Source: Hallella bergensis DSM 17361 (GTDB lineage Bacteria; Bacteroidota; Bacteroidia; Bacteroidales; Bacteroidaceae). Taken from it: a DNA stretch of 35,293 nt. Shown piece by piece: positions 7,997-16,662 of the stretch (the stretch's first letter is position 1; each line of letters begins with the position of its first letter). The stretch spans positions 49,145 to 84,437 of the forward strand of contig NZ_GG704782.1 of the NCBI RefSeq assembly GCF_000160535.1, written 5' to 3'. The notes beneath the pieces were generated by a model. It did no database searches. It was not told the DNA's origin and saw nothing but the letters and a program-made list of their open reading frames with translations. Both the position numbers and the translations under genes were made by a program.

Positions 7997-8294
7997 TATA
8001 TTTGTCTAATATACCAACAAGAAGCCCGTGTCTTTTAAAAGTTTTTACTGATCCTCAAAAAGTTAGTATCGCAACTTTTGATTTGCAGTATGCACATCGA
8101 TTCTATGGCTTCATAGGTGAAGCACAGTATTTGCACGGTCATACAGGAACATTGTTAAACTCACTTTTACAAGTGGCGACAATGCTGCAACAGCCGATTA
8201 TGAGTCGGACAAGAGCTTTGAACGTTGTCCTTATTGTGGTGTAGCACTGAACGAAGACAGTGTATGTCCGAAGTGCGGTTATAGAAAGAAATAA
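7997..8294 (+). pseudogene. Internally deleted QueD-like (6-carboxytetrahydropterin synthase family) zinc-ribbon gene remnant
   Basis: From 8002 one frame reads a peptide with AHRFYGFIGEAQYLHGHTG. This resembles the AHR...LHGH zinc-binding segment at the N terminus of the 6-pyruvoyl/6-carboxytetrahydropterin synthase (QueD) family. Near 8145-8160 the good frame switches: the other frame continues NIVKLTFTSGDNAA and ends with a zinc ribbon (CPYCG, then CPKCG, then YRKK and TAA at 8292-8294). The middle of the domain, which should be around 100 residues, is missing and no in-frame ATG is present. A -7 box (TATATTTG, 7997-8004) remains. I infer a gene disabled by an out-of-frame internal deletion; the QueD assignment rests on motif resemblance only. 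Confidence 0.5.
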
Positions 8295-8353
8295 CACATA
8301 AATAATGGATTCTCCCAACAAATCATGTGGTTTTGTTGTGGCTATGTAAAGCG

Positions 8354-8393
8354 TATAGCCGCTGTTCATATCAAAAGATGAACAGCGGCTATA
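8354..8393. terminator. 16-bp perfect hairpin between convergent genes
   Basis: Arms 8354-8369 and 8378-8393 are perfect reverse complements around an 8-nt loop. It lies between the remnant gene (+) and the end of dusB (-). It has no long U-tract, so its efficiency as a terminator is uncertain. Confidence 0.6.
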
Positions 8394-8520
8394 TGGATTA
8401 GAAGTGCGGTCTCCTCAGGTTATGAGTGCCTGAACAACAACGACATCCGTTTAGCCATCGCGCTATTATTTCAAAACACCTTGAGCTGGCACGCGACAAG
8501 ACTGGGCATTTTCCTCCAAG

Positions 8521-9531
8521 TTATCGGGAATGCTCCCTGAGCACTAATCGGCATTCTTCCAGAATACCGGTGAGCTCCTCCATGGTATTGGCTTGCAGCA
8601 TGGCGATGCGCGTCTGACGGAAGTTGGGAATGTTCTTAAAAATAGGTGAGGAAGCCAAATGACGCCTTGTGTGCAAGATGCCGCGGTATTCGTCTATACG
8701 CTCGACGTTGATGCGGAGTTGCTCTTCAAGGATATCTATTTTATCGTCGACCGTTAAGGGTGCAGCCGGTTCCAATCCCCCACCCGACGTACTGTTCAGA
8801 TAGTCGCGCATCTCCTTAAAAATCCATGGACACCCGAACGTGGCACGGCCTATCATGACTGCGTCTACACCATAACGCTCAAAGGCCTGCTTGGCCTGCT
8901 CCGGTGTAGTGATGTCGCCATTTCCTATAATCGGGATATGGATGCGCGGATTTCGTTTCACCTCACCAATGAGCGACCAATCGGCGTCACCGGTATACAT
9001 CTGCGAGCGGGTGCGCCCATGTATGGTGAGCGCGCGGATGCCACAATCCTGCAGTTGTTCGGCCAGGTCTGTTATGATGAGGTTGTCCAAATCCCATCCC
9101 AACCGAGTTTTGGCCGTGACGGGAACCCTTACGGCATCGACTACGGCGCGTGTGATGTCGAGCATCAGCGGTATGTTCTTCAGCATGCCGGCACCAGCGC
9201 CCTTGCCCGCAACTTTCTTCACGGGGCACCCGAAGTTGATGTCGATGACATCCGGTTCTACCGTCTCGACCATCTTCGCAGCCTCGACCATCGACTCCAC
9301 GTCGCGCCCATAGATTTGTATGCCCACCGGGCGTTCGTCGTCATCGATCTGCATCTTGTCCAATGTCGACTTGATGTTGCGTATAATGGCCTCAGCCGAT
9401 ACGAACTCGGTGTACATCATATCGGCACCATAACGCTTGCATAGCTTACGGAAACCTATGTCGGTCACGTCTTCCATCGGAGCGAGGAAGAGCGGTTGTT
9501 TCTTAAATTCTATATTGCCTATTTTCATCAT
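8521..9531 (-). CDS. dusB: tRNA-dihydrouridine synthase
   Basis: FMN-dependent enzyme of 336 residues that reduces uridine to dihydrouridine in tRNA, with a TIM-barrel fold. Seen motifs are LAPMEDVTDIGFR near the N terminus, INFGCPVKKVAGKGAGAGML with the catalytic Cys, TAKTRLGW, IHGRTRSQMYTGDADW, and GNGDI...GVDAVMIGRA for phosphate/FMN binding. The sequence fits the DusB group best, though the exact Dus subgroup is not proven. It is the last gene of a - strand cluster and starts 25 bp after dprA. Confidence 0.93.
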   Translation of the reverse strand: MMKIGNIEFKKQPLFLAPMEDVTDIGFRKLCKRYGADMMYTEFVSAEAIIRNIKSTLDKMQIDDDERPVGIQIYGRDVESMVEAAKMVETVEPDVIDINFGCPVKKVAGKGAGAGMLKNIPLMLDITRAVVDAVRVPVTAKTRLGWDLDNLIITDLAEQLQDCGIRALTIHGRTRSQMYTGDADWSLIGEVKRNPRIHIPIIGNGDITTPEQAKQAFERYGVDAVMIGRATFGCPWIFKEMRDYLNSTSGGGLEPAAPLTVDDKIDILEEQLRINVERIDEYRGILHTRRHLASSPIFKNIPNFRQTRIAMLQANTMEELTGILEECRLVLREHSR

Positions 9532-9556
9532 TGCATGAAAAGATAATGATTTTCTA

Positions 9557-10690
9557 TCACTCTAATAAGTGATACGTCCCACCCGCATACGGCTTAACGA
9601 TGCCTTTCATCTCCATACCCAGCAACAGGGACGTGAGCTTGCCGACAGGGATGTCCGTCCTCACGCTGATAATGTTGAGCTGGATGTCGTTCATTTTCCG
9701 CAGTAGCGCCACCACCTTGGCCTCCTCCGGCGACAAATCTGGGAAAAGATTTCGCTCTATCCCGGCATGACGGGCAGCGACAACAGCGCGCTCGTCATCC
9801 CACCCCATGGCATTCAGGAAGTCGTCGGCCGAGGTGATGAGGCCCGCACCATTGTCGCGGATCAGATTATTGCAGCCCTCACTATAGACGGCTCCCACCG
9901 CTCCGGGAAAAGCAAAAACATCGCGATTGTAATCCCGCGAGATGCGCGTGGTGATGAGTCCACCACCCTTGCGGGCACTTTCCACAAGGATACATGCGTC
10001 TGAGATGCCTGCCGTGATGCGGTTGCGGCGCACAAAATTGAGTCTATCGGCATTGGTATGGGTCATAAACTCGGTGAGCAATCCGCCACGAGTCACCATC
10101 GCATTGGCCACGTCGCGGTGTCGTGGCGGGTAGAGGTTGTCGAGTCCGTGAGCCAAGACGCCGATGGTATCGATGTTGTTTTGCAATGCATGGCGATGGG
10201 CACAGACATCAATGCCGTATGCCAATCCACTGACAATGACTATCTCGGGGCATTTGACACGTAGGTCGGCCACCAGCCTTCGCACGAGATCCTCGCCATA
10301 GGCAGTGCTGTGCCGCGTGCCCACAATATTGATGATGCGCTGCGCATTCAGATCCGCCGTTCCTTTATAGAAGAGCATCAGCGGTGCGTCGGGGCATTCC
10401 CTGAGGCGCATGGGGTATGCCTCGTCGTTGAGACACAAGGTGCGGATATTGTGTTTCTCATCATATTCAAGTTCCTCCTCGGCCCTTTGGCGAACCGTAT
10501 CAATATCTCTCAGCGCCTCCATCACCTTTTGGGGAATACCCGGATACATCTTCGCCAGTTCCTTGCGCTGCTCCACGATGGCCGTTGCCGAACCAAGTTC
10601 GCGATACAATGCGACCATCGCATTGAGGTTAAAATAACTCAATCGGGTGAGAATGGCTGTGTTGAGCAGTTCTTGCGGAGTTGTCGTCAT
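9557..10690 (-). CDS. dprA: DNA processing protein DprA (Smf)
   Basis: A 377-residue protein that loads RecA on incoming single-stranded DNA in natural transformation and protects it. An N-terminal helical region precedes the Rossmann-type core: NIVGTRHSTAYGEDL, VSGLAYGIDVCAHRHAL, GLLTEF, FVRRNRITAGISDACILVE, GGGLITTR and FAFPGAV. The C-terminal end has a winged-helix (DprA_WH) look. The ATG at 10690 is preferred: the longer ORF to 10771 would overlap the upstream thioesterase and adds non-family sequence. Gaps to both neighbours are short (17 and 25 bp), so an operon is likely. Confidence 0.94.
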   Translation of the reverse strand: MTTTPQELLNTAILTRLSYFNLNAMVALYRELGSATAIVEQRKELAKMYPGIPQKVMEALRDIDTVRQRAEEELEYDEKHNIRTLCLNDEAYPMRLRECPDAPLMLFYKGTADLNAQRIINIVGTRHSTAYGEDLVRRLVADLRVKCPEIVIVSGLAYGIDVCAHRHALQNNIDTIGVLAHGLDNLYPPRHRDVANAMVTRGGLLTEFMTHTNADRLNFVRRNRITAGISDACILVESARKGGGLITTRISRDYNRDVFAFPGAVGAVYSEGCNNLIRDNGAGLITSADDFLNAMGWDDERAVVAARHAGIERNLFPDLSPEEAKVVALLRKMNDIQLNIISVRTDIPVGKLTSLLLGMEMKGIVKPYAGGTYHLLE

Positions 10691-10707
10691 AGCTGAAGTG
10701 AGGATGA

Positions 10708-11196
10708 TTATCTGGGTTGTCGGGTGCAGACTGCATCGACATCTCGTTTTCCTGCACTGACTTCCTTGCACTTCTTCTCATATGCCTCTATGACGGGCAG
10801 GAATACACGGTCATAGTCTTCGCTCATACCTAAGCGACCATTGATGAGCGTCACTAATTCCACGTCGGCATGAAAACAGAGTTGCTCATCAGAGGCACGA
10901 TAGATGTCGTGTTCAAATACATATTTCATGCCTTCCTTGCGCAGGTTCATGCATGAAATCATCTCATCGTCGGGCCTCAACGGCGATTTGAACTTCAGTT
11001 GCATACGAGCCACCACAGCGTCCACGCCTTTCTCGTGCAGCTCGGTAAAGCTAACACCCAGCGAACGCAGGAACCGGTGGCGCGTGTGCTCCGTGTAATG
11101 TAAGTAGTTGGCGTTATTCACAATTCCCTGGATGTCGCATTCATAGTCGCGCACATCCATCCTTGTTTCAAATAAATACGAGTTGTTTCTCTTCAT
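10708..11196 (-). CDS. Acyl-CoA thioesterase (4HBT hotdog family)
   Basis: A 162-residue single hotdog-domain protein. The motif DIQGIVNNANYLHYTEHTRHRFL is the 4-hydroxybenzoyl-CoA-thioesterase-type active-site helix with its preceding Asp. KFKSPLRPDDE and the strands that follow fit the fold. It probably hydrolyses an acyl-CoA or acyl-ACP thioester in the cytoplasm; the substrate is unknown. It sits directly upstream of dprA. Confidence 0.85.
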   Translation of the reverse strand: MKRNNSYLFETRMDVRDYECDIQGIVNNANYLHYTEHTRHRFLRSLGVSFTELHEKGVDAVVARMQLKFKSPLRPDDEMISCMNLRKEGMKYVFEHDIYRASDEQLCFHADVELVTLINGRLGMSEDYDRVFLPVIEAYEKKCKEVSAGKRDVDAVCTRQPR

Positions 11197-11269
11197 ACGT
11201 TGTTTTGAAGTTTGGATTCAAGACATCATCCTTGTCATATGCTGGATTTTTTCGAGGAATACAGTAAGC

Positions 11270-12577
11270 TTATTTCGTCAGCCTGCCTTTAGTGAGGAAC
11301 TGATAACCAATTCTGCATCTCAGACACTCTCTCTTGTCGCAATATTCTTTTTTCAACTGTATCAGAGCCTGGGAGTCGCCAGCATTTTCCACCGTCAGGC
11401 CACACTCCTTCCACATCCTCACCACGTGGTTGTTTTCAGCCCTGAGTTGCTCCAAGAATCCGAGAGCACGATCGCAGAACTCCTCGACCTGCCTGTGCCG
11501 TCCGTATGCAAAGAGCATGGGCACGGCGGTGTTGATGAGCAGCAAGTCCAAGGACGACTGCGAGAGTCGTTTCTCACTCTTCCTGCTCTCGGCTCCAAAC
11601 ATGTAATGCGTTTCCCAATAAGGTGTGACGGCCGTCCGGAATAGCTCTCTGGCCGCCTTCACATCCTTGCAGTCGATGAGTCGGGCGAGTCCCGTCTTGT
11701 GTTCATAACAAAGATTGGCGATTTGGGCAATGCGTATATGCGGGAAGTTCTGTGGTCTGAGCCGAAGGAAACGCCATAAGCCAGGATCAATGGGGTTCAG
11801 TTGGAACTTATGCGACAAATAGAGGTATTCTTCGCGCATCCGACTGAAATAGCCTTCCTCCATCGCAGCATCACGGTAACGCTCCGGCACGGCCTCGATG
11901 TCGAGCAACCCAGCCTGTCCCATGAACATAGCCTCCACCTGAAACAAATCATCGCGGTGATGCGCCACGTCGTGTAGCGGAACGCTCGCTGCCCACTGCT
12001 CGAAGGCATCGCCATTGATGCCAAATCCATAGTTGCGGGCCAAGGTCATGAAATAAGCATCCTCCCACGACCCATTGCAGCGTTCCACCCTTTGGCGTAT
12101 GGTCTCTGTCTTCTGTTCCAGCCGTTCGGTTTGCAGGGTACTCATCCAGGAGTGTATCATAAGACTCGACAACTCCGGAATAATCTGATAGCAGGGCGGA
12201 TACTTGTCAGCACGCAGCAACTCGCTGTAGTTTTCTCTCACCCCATCGGGCACGTCAAGTTGCATCTGCGGGATCAGGCGCCCGTCTCCGGCTTGCACGT
12301 CCGCATCGGCCATCCCCACCACGTGAAGCACTACATTGTCGTAATGACGATCCTCGTGATGATGGTGCAAATACCAGTCGGAAGCCCTGTCGTGTATCTC
12401 CACATTGCCCACCCACACCGTGTCACCAATCCTTATCTTTGCATTGAAGAAGTCGGGTCCTGCATGATGGTTGTGCAGTCCTGGGTCGATCACTTCAACG
12501 GACAGTCCGGTTGTAGTCTCCAAGGGCTTCAACGGGAATAGTTTGTGTTTCCACACATAGTGCAATAGTTGTTCCAT
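11270..12577 (-). CDS. DUF2851 family protein
   Basis: A 435-residue cytoplasmic protein of a Bacteroidota-wide family without known function. Recognised from the N-terminal pattern (EQLLHYVWKHKLFP), the GLHNHHAGPDFFNAKI segment and GNVEIHDRASDWYLHHHH. The many conserved His, Asp and Glu residues suggest metal-dependent chemistry, possibly nuclease-like, but this is inference. It heads the - strand cluster with the thioesterase, dprA and dusB. Confidence 0.85.
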   Translation of the reverse strand: MEQLLHYVWKHKLFPLKPLETTTGLSVEVIDPGLHNHHAGPDFFNAKIRIGDTVWVGNVEIHDRASDWYLHHHHEDRHYDNVVLHVVGMADADVQAGDGRLIPQMQLDVPDGVRENYSELLRADKYPPCYQIIPELSSLMIHSWMSTLQTERLEQKTETIRQRVERCNGSWEDAYFMTLARNYGFGINGDAFEQWAASVPLHDVAHHRDDLFQVEAMFMGQAGLLDIEAVPERYRDAAMEEGYFSRMREEYLYLSHKFQLNPIDPGLWRFLRLRPQNFPHIRIAQIANLCYEHKTGLARLIDCKDVKAARELFRTAVTPYWETHYMFGAESRKSEKRLSQSSLDLLLINTAVPMLFAYGRHRQVEEFCDRALGFLEQLRAENNHVVRMWKECGLTVENAGDSQALIQLKKEYCDKRECLRCRIGYQFLTKGRLTK

Positions 12578-12914
12578 TCAGAACAGGGTTGAGACATTCT
12601 TATTGTAAAGGTGGGCTTCTGTATTTTTGCTCCCGGCTTGCACCCACATTCGCAAAGGTAATAATAAATTCTCATTATACACGGGCATTCCAAGAGATTT
12701 TGTTTTGAAAAAATGGCATAAGCTCCGCATTTCAAGTGTGCACAGTGTGACCAAGATGAAGCTCTTACATATTTTTGATTCTTACTGTTGGGCCTGTCGG
12801 GTAAAATGATTTTTTCGATTCCTTTCCGTATCGCTAATGTATTTCTGTTTATTTAGGACAACATTGACTGTCATCTCCAATCTTTTTGAGTATCTTTGCA
12901 ACAAAAACATACGA
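12578..12914. promoter_or_regulatory. Divergent promoter region between DUF2851 gene and ruvB
   Basis: Of this 337-bp gap, two -7 boxes can be read: TACCTTTG on the - strand at 12653-12660 for the DUF2851 gene, and TATCTTTG on the + strand at 12891-12898 for ruvB, 17 bp before its ATG. Clear -33 boxes are absent from both. A further + strand match (TATTTTTG, 12622-12629) is probably chance. Nothing else is recognised. Confidence 0.6.
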
Positions 12915-13946
12915 ATGGCAGAAGACTTTGACATCAGGGACGAGCAGATCACATCCAATGAAAAGGAATTTGAAAATGCGCTCCGACCTCTATGCTTCGG
13001 CGACTTCAACGGTCAGCAGAAGGTGGTGGAGAACTTGCAGGTCTTCGTCGAAGCCGCCAAATACCGGGGCGAACCTCTTGACCACACGCTGCTTTATGGC
13101 CCTCCGGGACTGGGAAAGACCACACTGAGCAACATCATTGCCAACGAACTGGGTGTAGGCTTCAAGATTACTTCCGGACCTGTGCTCGACAAACCGGGCG
13201 ACCTTGCAGGCATTCTGACTTCGCTCGAACCCAGCGACGTGCTGTTCATCGACGAAATTCACCGCCTGCAGCCGGTCGTGGAGGAGTATCTATACTCTGC
13301 CATGGAGGACTATCGCATCGATATTATGATCGACAAAGGGCCGTCGGCACGCAGCATTCAGATCGACCTGAACCCGTTTACACTCATCGGTGCCACCACT
13401 CGGTCAGGCATGCTCACGGCACCACTGCGTGCGCGTTTCGGCATCAACATGCACTTAGAATACTACGATCCTGAAACATTGACACGCATCATCAGGCGAT
13501 CGGCTCAGCTACTCAAGGTGCCCGTTGACGATGAGGCTGCCATGGAGATTGCGCGACGTAGTCGGGGCACGCCCCGTGTGGCCAACGGATTGCTGAGACG
13601 CGTGCGCGATTTCGCACAGGTGAAGGGCAATGGCACCATCACCACCGACATTGCCCAGCTATCCCTGCAAGCCCTGAACATCGACCAATACGGACTCGAT
13701 GAAATCGACAATAAAATACTCACAACCATCATCGACAAGTTTCGCGGGGGACCCGTGGGCGTGTCGACCATAGCCACTGCCATAGGCGAGGATGCCGGAA
13801 CCGTGGAGGAGGTCTACGAGCCATTTCTCATTATGGAGGGCTTCATCAAGCGTACACCACGCGGGCGCATGGCTACCCGACTGGCATACGACCACCTCGG
13901 CCGTAATCCCTATGACGGAAATGTGATGCAACAAGAACTCTTTTAA
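12915..13946 (+). CDS. ruvB: Holliday junction branch migration ATPase RuvB
   Basis: A 343-residue AAA+ motor that drives branch migration with RuvA. Walker A is GPPGLGKTT (62-70), Walker B FIDEIH (111-116), and the sensor-1 region [20 protein letters not shown]-terminal winged helix ([20 protein letters not shown], then RTPRGR) binds DNA. The ATG at 12915 gives the usual N terminus ([10 protein letters not shown]); the longer frame to 12837 would run through the -7 promoter box. coaD follows 22 bp later. Confidence 0.97.
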   Translation: MAEDFDIRDEQITSNEKEFENALRPLCFGDFNGQQKVVENLQVFVEAAKYRGEPLDHTLLYGPPGLGKTTLSNIIANELGVGFKITSGPVLDKPGDLAGILTSLEPSDVLFIDEIHRLQPVVEEYLYSAMEDYRIDIMIDKGPSARSIQIDLNPFTLIGATTRSGMLTAPLRARFGINMHLEYYDPETLTRIIRRSAQLLKVPVDDEAAMEIARRSRGTPRVANGLLRRVRDFAQVKGNGTITTDIAQLSLQALNIDQYGLDEIDNKILTTIIDKFRGGPVGVSTIATAIGEDAGTVEEVYEPFLIMEGFIKRTPRGRMATRLAYDHLGRNPYDGNVMQQELF

Positions 13947-13968
13947 TTTCTTCCATTACCCATCCCTC

Positions 13969-14466
13969 ATGCAACCATCCCCTACTCACACAACGGCTCT
14001 CTTTGTCGGCACTTTCGACCCTTTCACCATCGGTCATGCTGACATCGTAGAACGCACACTACAGCTTGTTGACAAACTTGTCATCGGCGTGGGAGTGAAT
14101 CCCGACAAACACACTCTGTTTTCTCCCGAGGAGCGCATAGGCGCTATCCAAAGCCTCTATGACGACGAACCACGCGTGTCGGTGGTGACCTATTCCGACC
14201 TTGCCGTTGACCTTGCCAAGCGTGTCGGGGCAAAATTCATCGTGCGCGGCGTGCGCTCGGTCAAAGACTTTGAATACGAACGCGACCAAGCTGAATACAA
14301 CAAGAGGCTCGGAAACGTGGAAACTCTCCTGCTCTATGCCGACCCGACGCTCACTGCCGTCTCGTCGAGTGCGTACCGGCAGTTGATTTATTTCCAAAAG
14401 GATGCCTCATGGATGCTGCCAGGGAAAGGGAAGAATCAAGAGGGAAGAGAGAAGAGGGAAGAATGA
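13969..14466 (+). CDS. coaD: Pantetheine-phosphate adenylyltransferase, repeat-encoded tail
   Basis: A 165-residue nucleotidyltransferase that makes dephospho-CoA from 4'-phosphopantetheine and ATP. Motifs: GTFDPFTIGHADIVER (T/HxGH class), VNPDKHTLFSPEER, FIVRGVRSVKDFEYE, and SSSAYRQL near the C terminus in place of the common SSTxVR. The last 14 or so residues are Lys/Glu/Arg/Gly-rich and are encoded by a 14-bp purine repeat, so the tail is not part of the conserved fold. It lies 22 bp after ruvB. Confidence 0.93.
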   Translation: MQPSPTHTTALFVGTFDPFTIGHADIVERTLQLVDKLVIGVGVNPDKHTLFSPEERIGAIQSLYDDEPRVSVVTYSDLAVDLAKRVGAKFIVRGVRSVKDFEYERDQAEYNKRLGNVETLLLYADPTLTAVSSSAYRQLIYFQKDASWMLPGKGKNQEGREKREE

Positions 14467-14497
14467 AGAGGGAAGAATGAGGAGGGAAGAATGAAGA
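14428..14497 (+). repeat. 14-bp purine-rich tandem repeat, five units
   Basis: Five units of GGGAAGAATGAAGA-type sequence (14428-14441, 14442-14455, 14456-14469, 14470-14483, 14484-14497) with few mismatches. The coaD stop codon (14464-14466) lies in the third unit. Because 14 is not a multiple of 3, copy-number change upstream of the stop would change the CoaD C terminus. Confidence 0.9.
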
Positions 14498-14545
14498 GGG
14501 GTTCTGAATACTGTGTTGGAACTGAAACTATAAAATAATAAGCAC

Positions 14546-14977
14546 ATGATTACCTATCAAGCAGAAGGTGTTGAGTTGCCGAGCATCAAGCACCGGGAGA
14601 CGACGGCATGGATTAAGGCGGTGGCGGCGACCTATGGCAAGCGCGTGGGTAGCATCGGATACATGTTTGTGGATGACAAGAAGATACTGGAAGTAAACAA
14701 CCAATACCTTGGCCACGACTATTACACCGATATCATTACCTTCGACTATGATGATGGCGATGTCATCAATGGCGATCTTGTCATTTCCCTCGACACCGTG
14801 CGAAGCAATGCCGAACTATTCGGCAAGGACTATGCCGATGAACTCAACCGTGTGATCATTCATGGCATTCTCCATCTCTGCGGTATCAACGACAAAGGAC
14901 CGGGCGAGCGGGAGATTATGGAAGCCCATGAGGAAAAAGCGCTCGCCTTGCTCAAAGAAATGCAAAGGCAGAACTAA
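14546..14977 (+). CDS. ybeY: Endoribonuclease YbeY
   Basis: A 143-residue UPF0054 protein needed for 16S rRNA 3'-end maturation and ribosome quality control. The core motif is HGILHLCGINDKGPGE: the first two His of the usual HGxLHLxGxDH are present, but the third ligand position is Lys after Asp. The segment YTDIITFDYDDG, which precedes the conserved strand, is typical. The stop codon overlaps the stop codon of the convergent S41 protease gene. Confidence 0.93.
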   Translation: MITYQAEGVELPSIKHRETTAWIKAVAATYGKRVGSIGYMFVDDKKILEVNNQYLGHDYYTDIITFDYDDGDVINGDLVISLDTVRSNAELFGKDYADELNRVIIHGILHLCGINDKGPGEREIMEAHEEKALALLKEMQRQN

Positions 14978-16578
14978 AATTGCCTTTCTTGCCTTTCCAT
15001 CTCCTCAATGGCACGCAAGACGATGTCGTTTTGCTCATTAATCACTTGGAAATACTCACTCATATCCCACAAGTCACGGGCTACGAGAGCCTTAAGCTGG
15101 GTCTTGAGATAGGGTAAGGTCCTGCTGAGTTCTGCTGCATCCTTAGGCTCTATCTTTTGTTTTTTGCCCTCAGCAATGATTTCATTGACTACAGATTGGG
15201 GTATCTCAAAATCTGAAAGGTACTTATCGAATGCCTCGTATCGGTTTTTTAGCTGTTTGCGATGGCTGTCGACATACTTGAGATTCGCATTCATCACAAT
15301 ACCCTTGGCAGCCAATTGTCGATGAAATCGGGTATATTTCGTGGTGTCGAGTGGCACAAACACATCGGGCATCACCCCACCCCCGCCATACACCGTGCGA
15401 TGTTTGCGCAGGGTGTAATACTTCAGGGAATCGTCAAAATGGATGCTGTCTGCCGAATACAGTTCACCATGCTTGTACCGATCGTCCAATTCCATATCAT
15501 AATCCTTCTTATCCCCTTTCTTATAGGGCTTCTGGATACATCGTCCGGAAGGTGTGAAATAGTGGGCCACCGTGAGTCGCATCATACTGCCGTCGGGGAA
15601 ATTGACCGGGCGTTGCACCAGTCCCTTGCCAAAGCTGCGACGCCCTACAATCACGCCCCGATCCTGATCTTGAATGGCTCCGGTAACAATCTCCGCAGCA
15701 GAAGCAGAAAATTCGTTGATCAGCACGACGACTTTGCCCGTAAGCAGCTTCCCATTGCCTTTGGCATGGTATTCCTGTTGGCGCACCTTGCGACCTTCAG
15801 TATAGACAATGAGATCGTTCTTCTGTAAGAATTCATTGGCTATTTGCACGGCAGCCTGCAGATATCCGCCGCCGTTCTCCTCCAAATCGAGTATCAAATC
15901 CTTCATTCCCTTGTCCTGAAGCTCACGCACACAGGTCATGAACTCATCGTATGTCGTTGCCCCAAAACTCCCAATCCGGATATACCCGATGCCCGGCCGA
16001 ATCATGTAATAGCCGTCGATCGTCTTCACAGGAATCTTGTCGCGCGTCACGGTGAAAGTCAGCAGGTCATTGATTCCACGCCGCACAACACCGAGTTTCA
16101 CCTTGGTGCCTTTCTTGCCACGTAATCGCTTCATGATTTCCTCACGTGGCATTTTTACCCCTGCAATCGCTGTATCGTTGACCATCACAATACGATCTCC
16201 GGCCACAATGCCTACCTTATCAGAAGGGCCATTGACAATGGGCTGTATCACCAACAAGGTGTCAGACTGAATGTTGAACTGCACACCAATGCCCTCGAAT
16301 GCCCCTTGGAGCGATTCGTTCAGGATCTTGGTCTCCTTGGCCGTTGTGTATGAGGAGTGGGGATCGAGCTTCTCCAACATGCCACGAATGCCATCCTCCA
16401 CCAATCTCTGTTCGTCGACCGAGTCAACGTATAGATTGGAGATGGCCATCTCGGCAACCTGCAGCTTGCGGAATGGGGACTTTGAGCCCAAGTTGAGACG
16501 AAACTGCGCTTGTATAGTTGAAGAAACAAAAAGGGATATAGTTAAAAAAGAGATTACCCTATGCCATTGTCTTGTCAT
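14974..16578 (-). CDS. S41 family C-terminal processing peptidase
   Basis: A 534-residue exported serine protease of the CtpA/Prc type that trims proteins in the periplasm. It has a signal peptide (about 1-24), a helical N domain, a PDZ domain (about 90-180) with GIGVQF, and the catalytic S41 core. The nucleophile is Ser293 in NEFSASAAEIV and the base Lys318 in RRSFGKGLVQ. A C-terminal extension of about 150 helical residues follows. It starts 84 bp after parE on the same strand and may share its transcript. No terminator is seen after its end because it overlaps ybeY tail to tail. Confidence 0.93.
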   Translation of the reverse strand: MTRQWHRVISFLTISLFVSSTIQAQFRLNLGSKSPFRKLQVAEMAISNLYVDSVDEQRLVEDGIRGMLEKLDPHSSYTTAKETKILNESLQGAFEGIGVQFNIQSDTLLVIQPIVNGPSDKVGIVAGDRIVMVNDTAIAGVKMPREEIMKRLRGKKGTKVKLGVVRRGINDLLTFTVTRDKIPVKTIDGYYMIRPGIGYIRIGSFGATTYDEFMTCVRELQDKGMKDLILDLEENGGGYLQAAVQIANEFLQKNDLIVYTEGRKVRQQEYHAKGNGKLLTGKVVVLINEFSASAAEIVTGAIQDQDRGVIVGRRSFGKGLVQRPVNFPDGSMMRLTVAHYFTPSGRCIQKPYKKGDKKDYDMELDDRYKHGELYSADSIHFDDSLKYYTLRKHRTVYGGGGVMPDVFVPLDTTKYTRFHRQLAAKGIVMNANLKYVDSHRKQLKNRYEAFDKYLSDFEIPQSVVNEIIAEGKKQKIEPKDAAELSRTLPYLKTQLKALVARDLWDMSEYFQVINEQNDIVLRAIEEMERQERQF

Positions 16579-16662
16579 TGATATCCTTATGGTTTATTGA
16601 TGATGTCAGCCCCCGATCCAATGCTTGTCATTCAATCATTGGGCAGGGTGCCGTTGGTTCTT

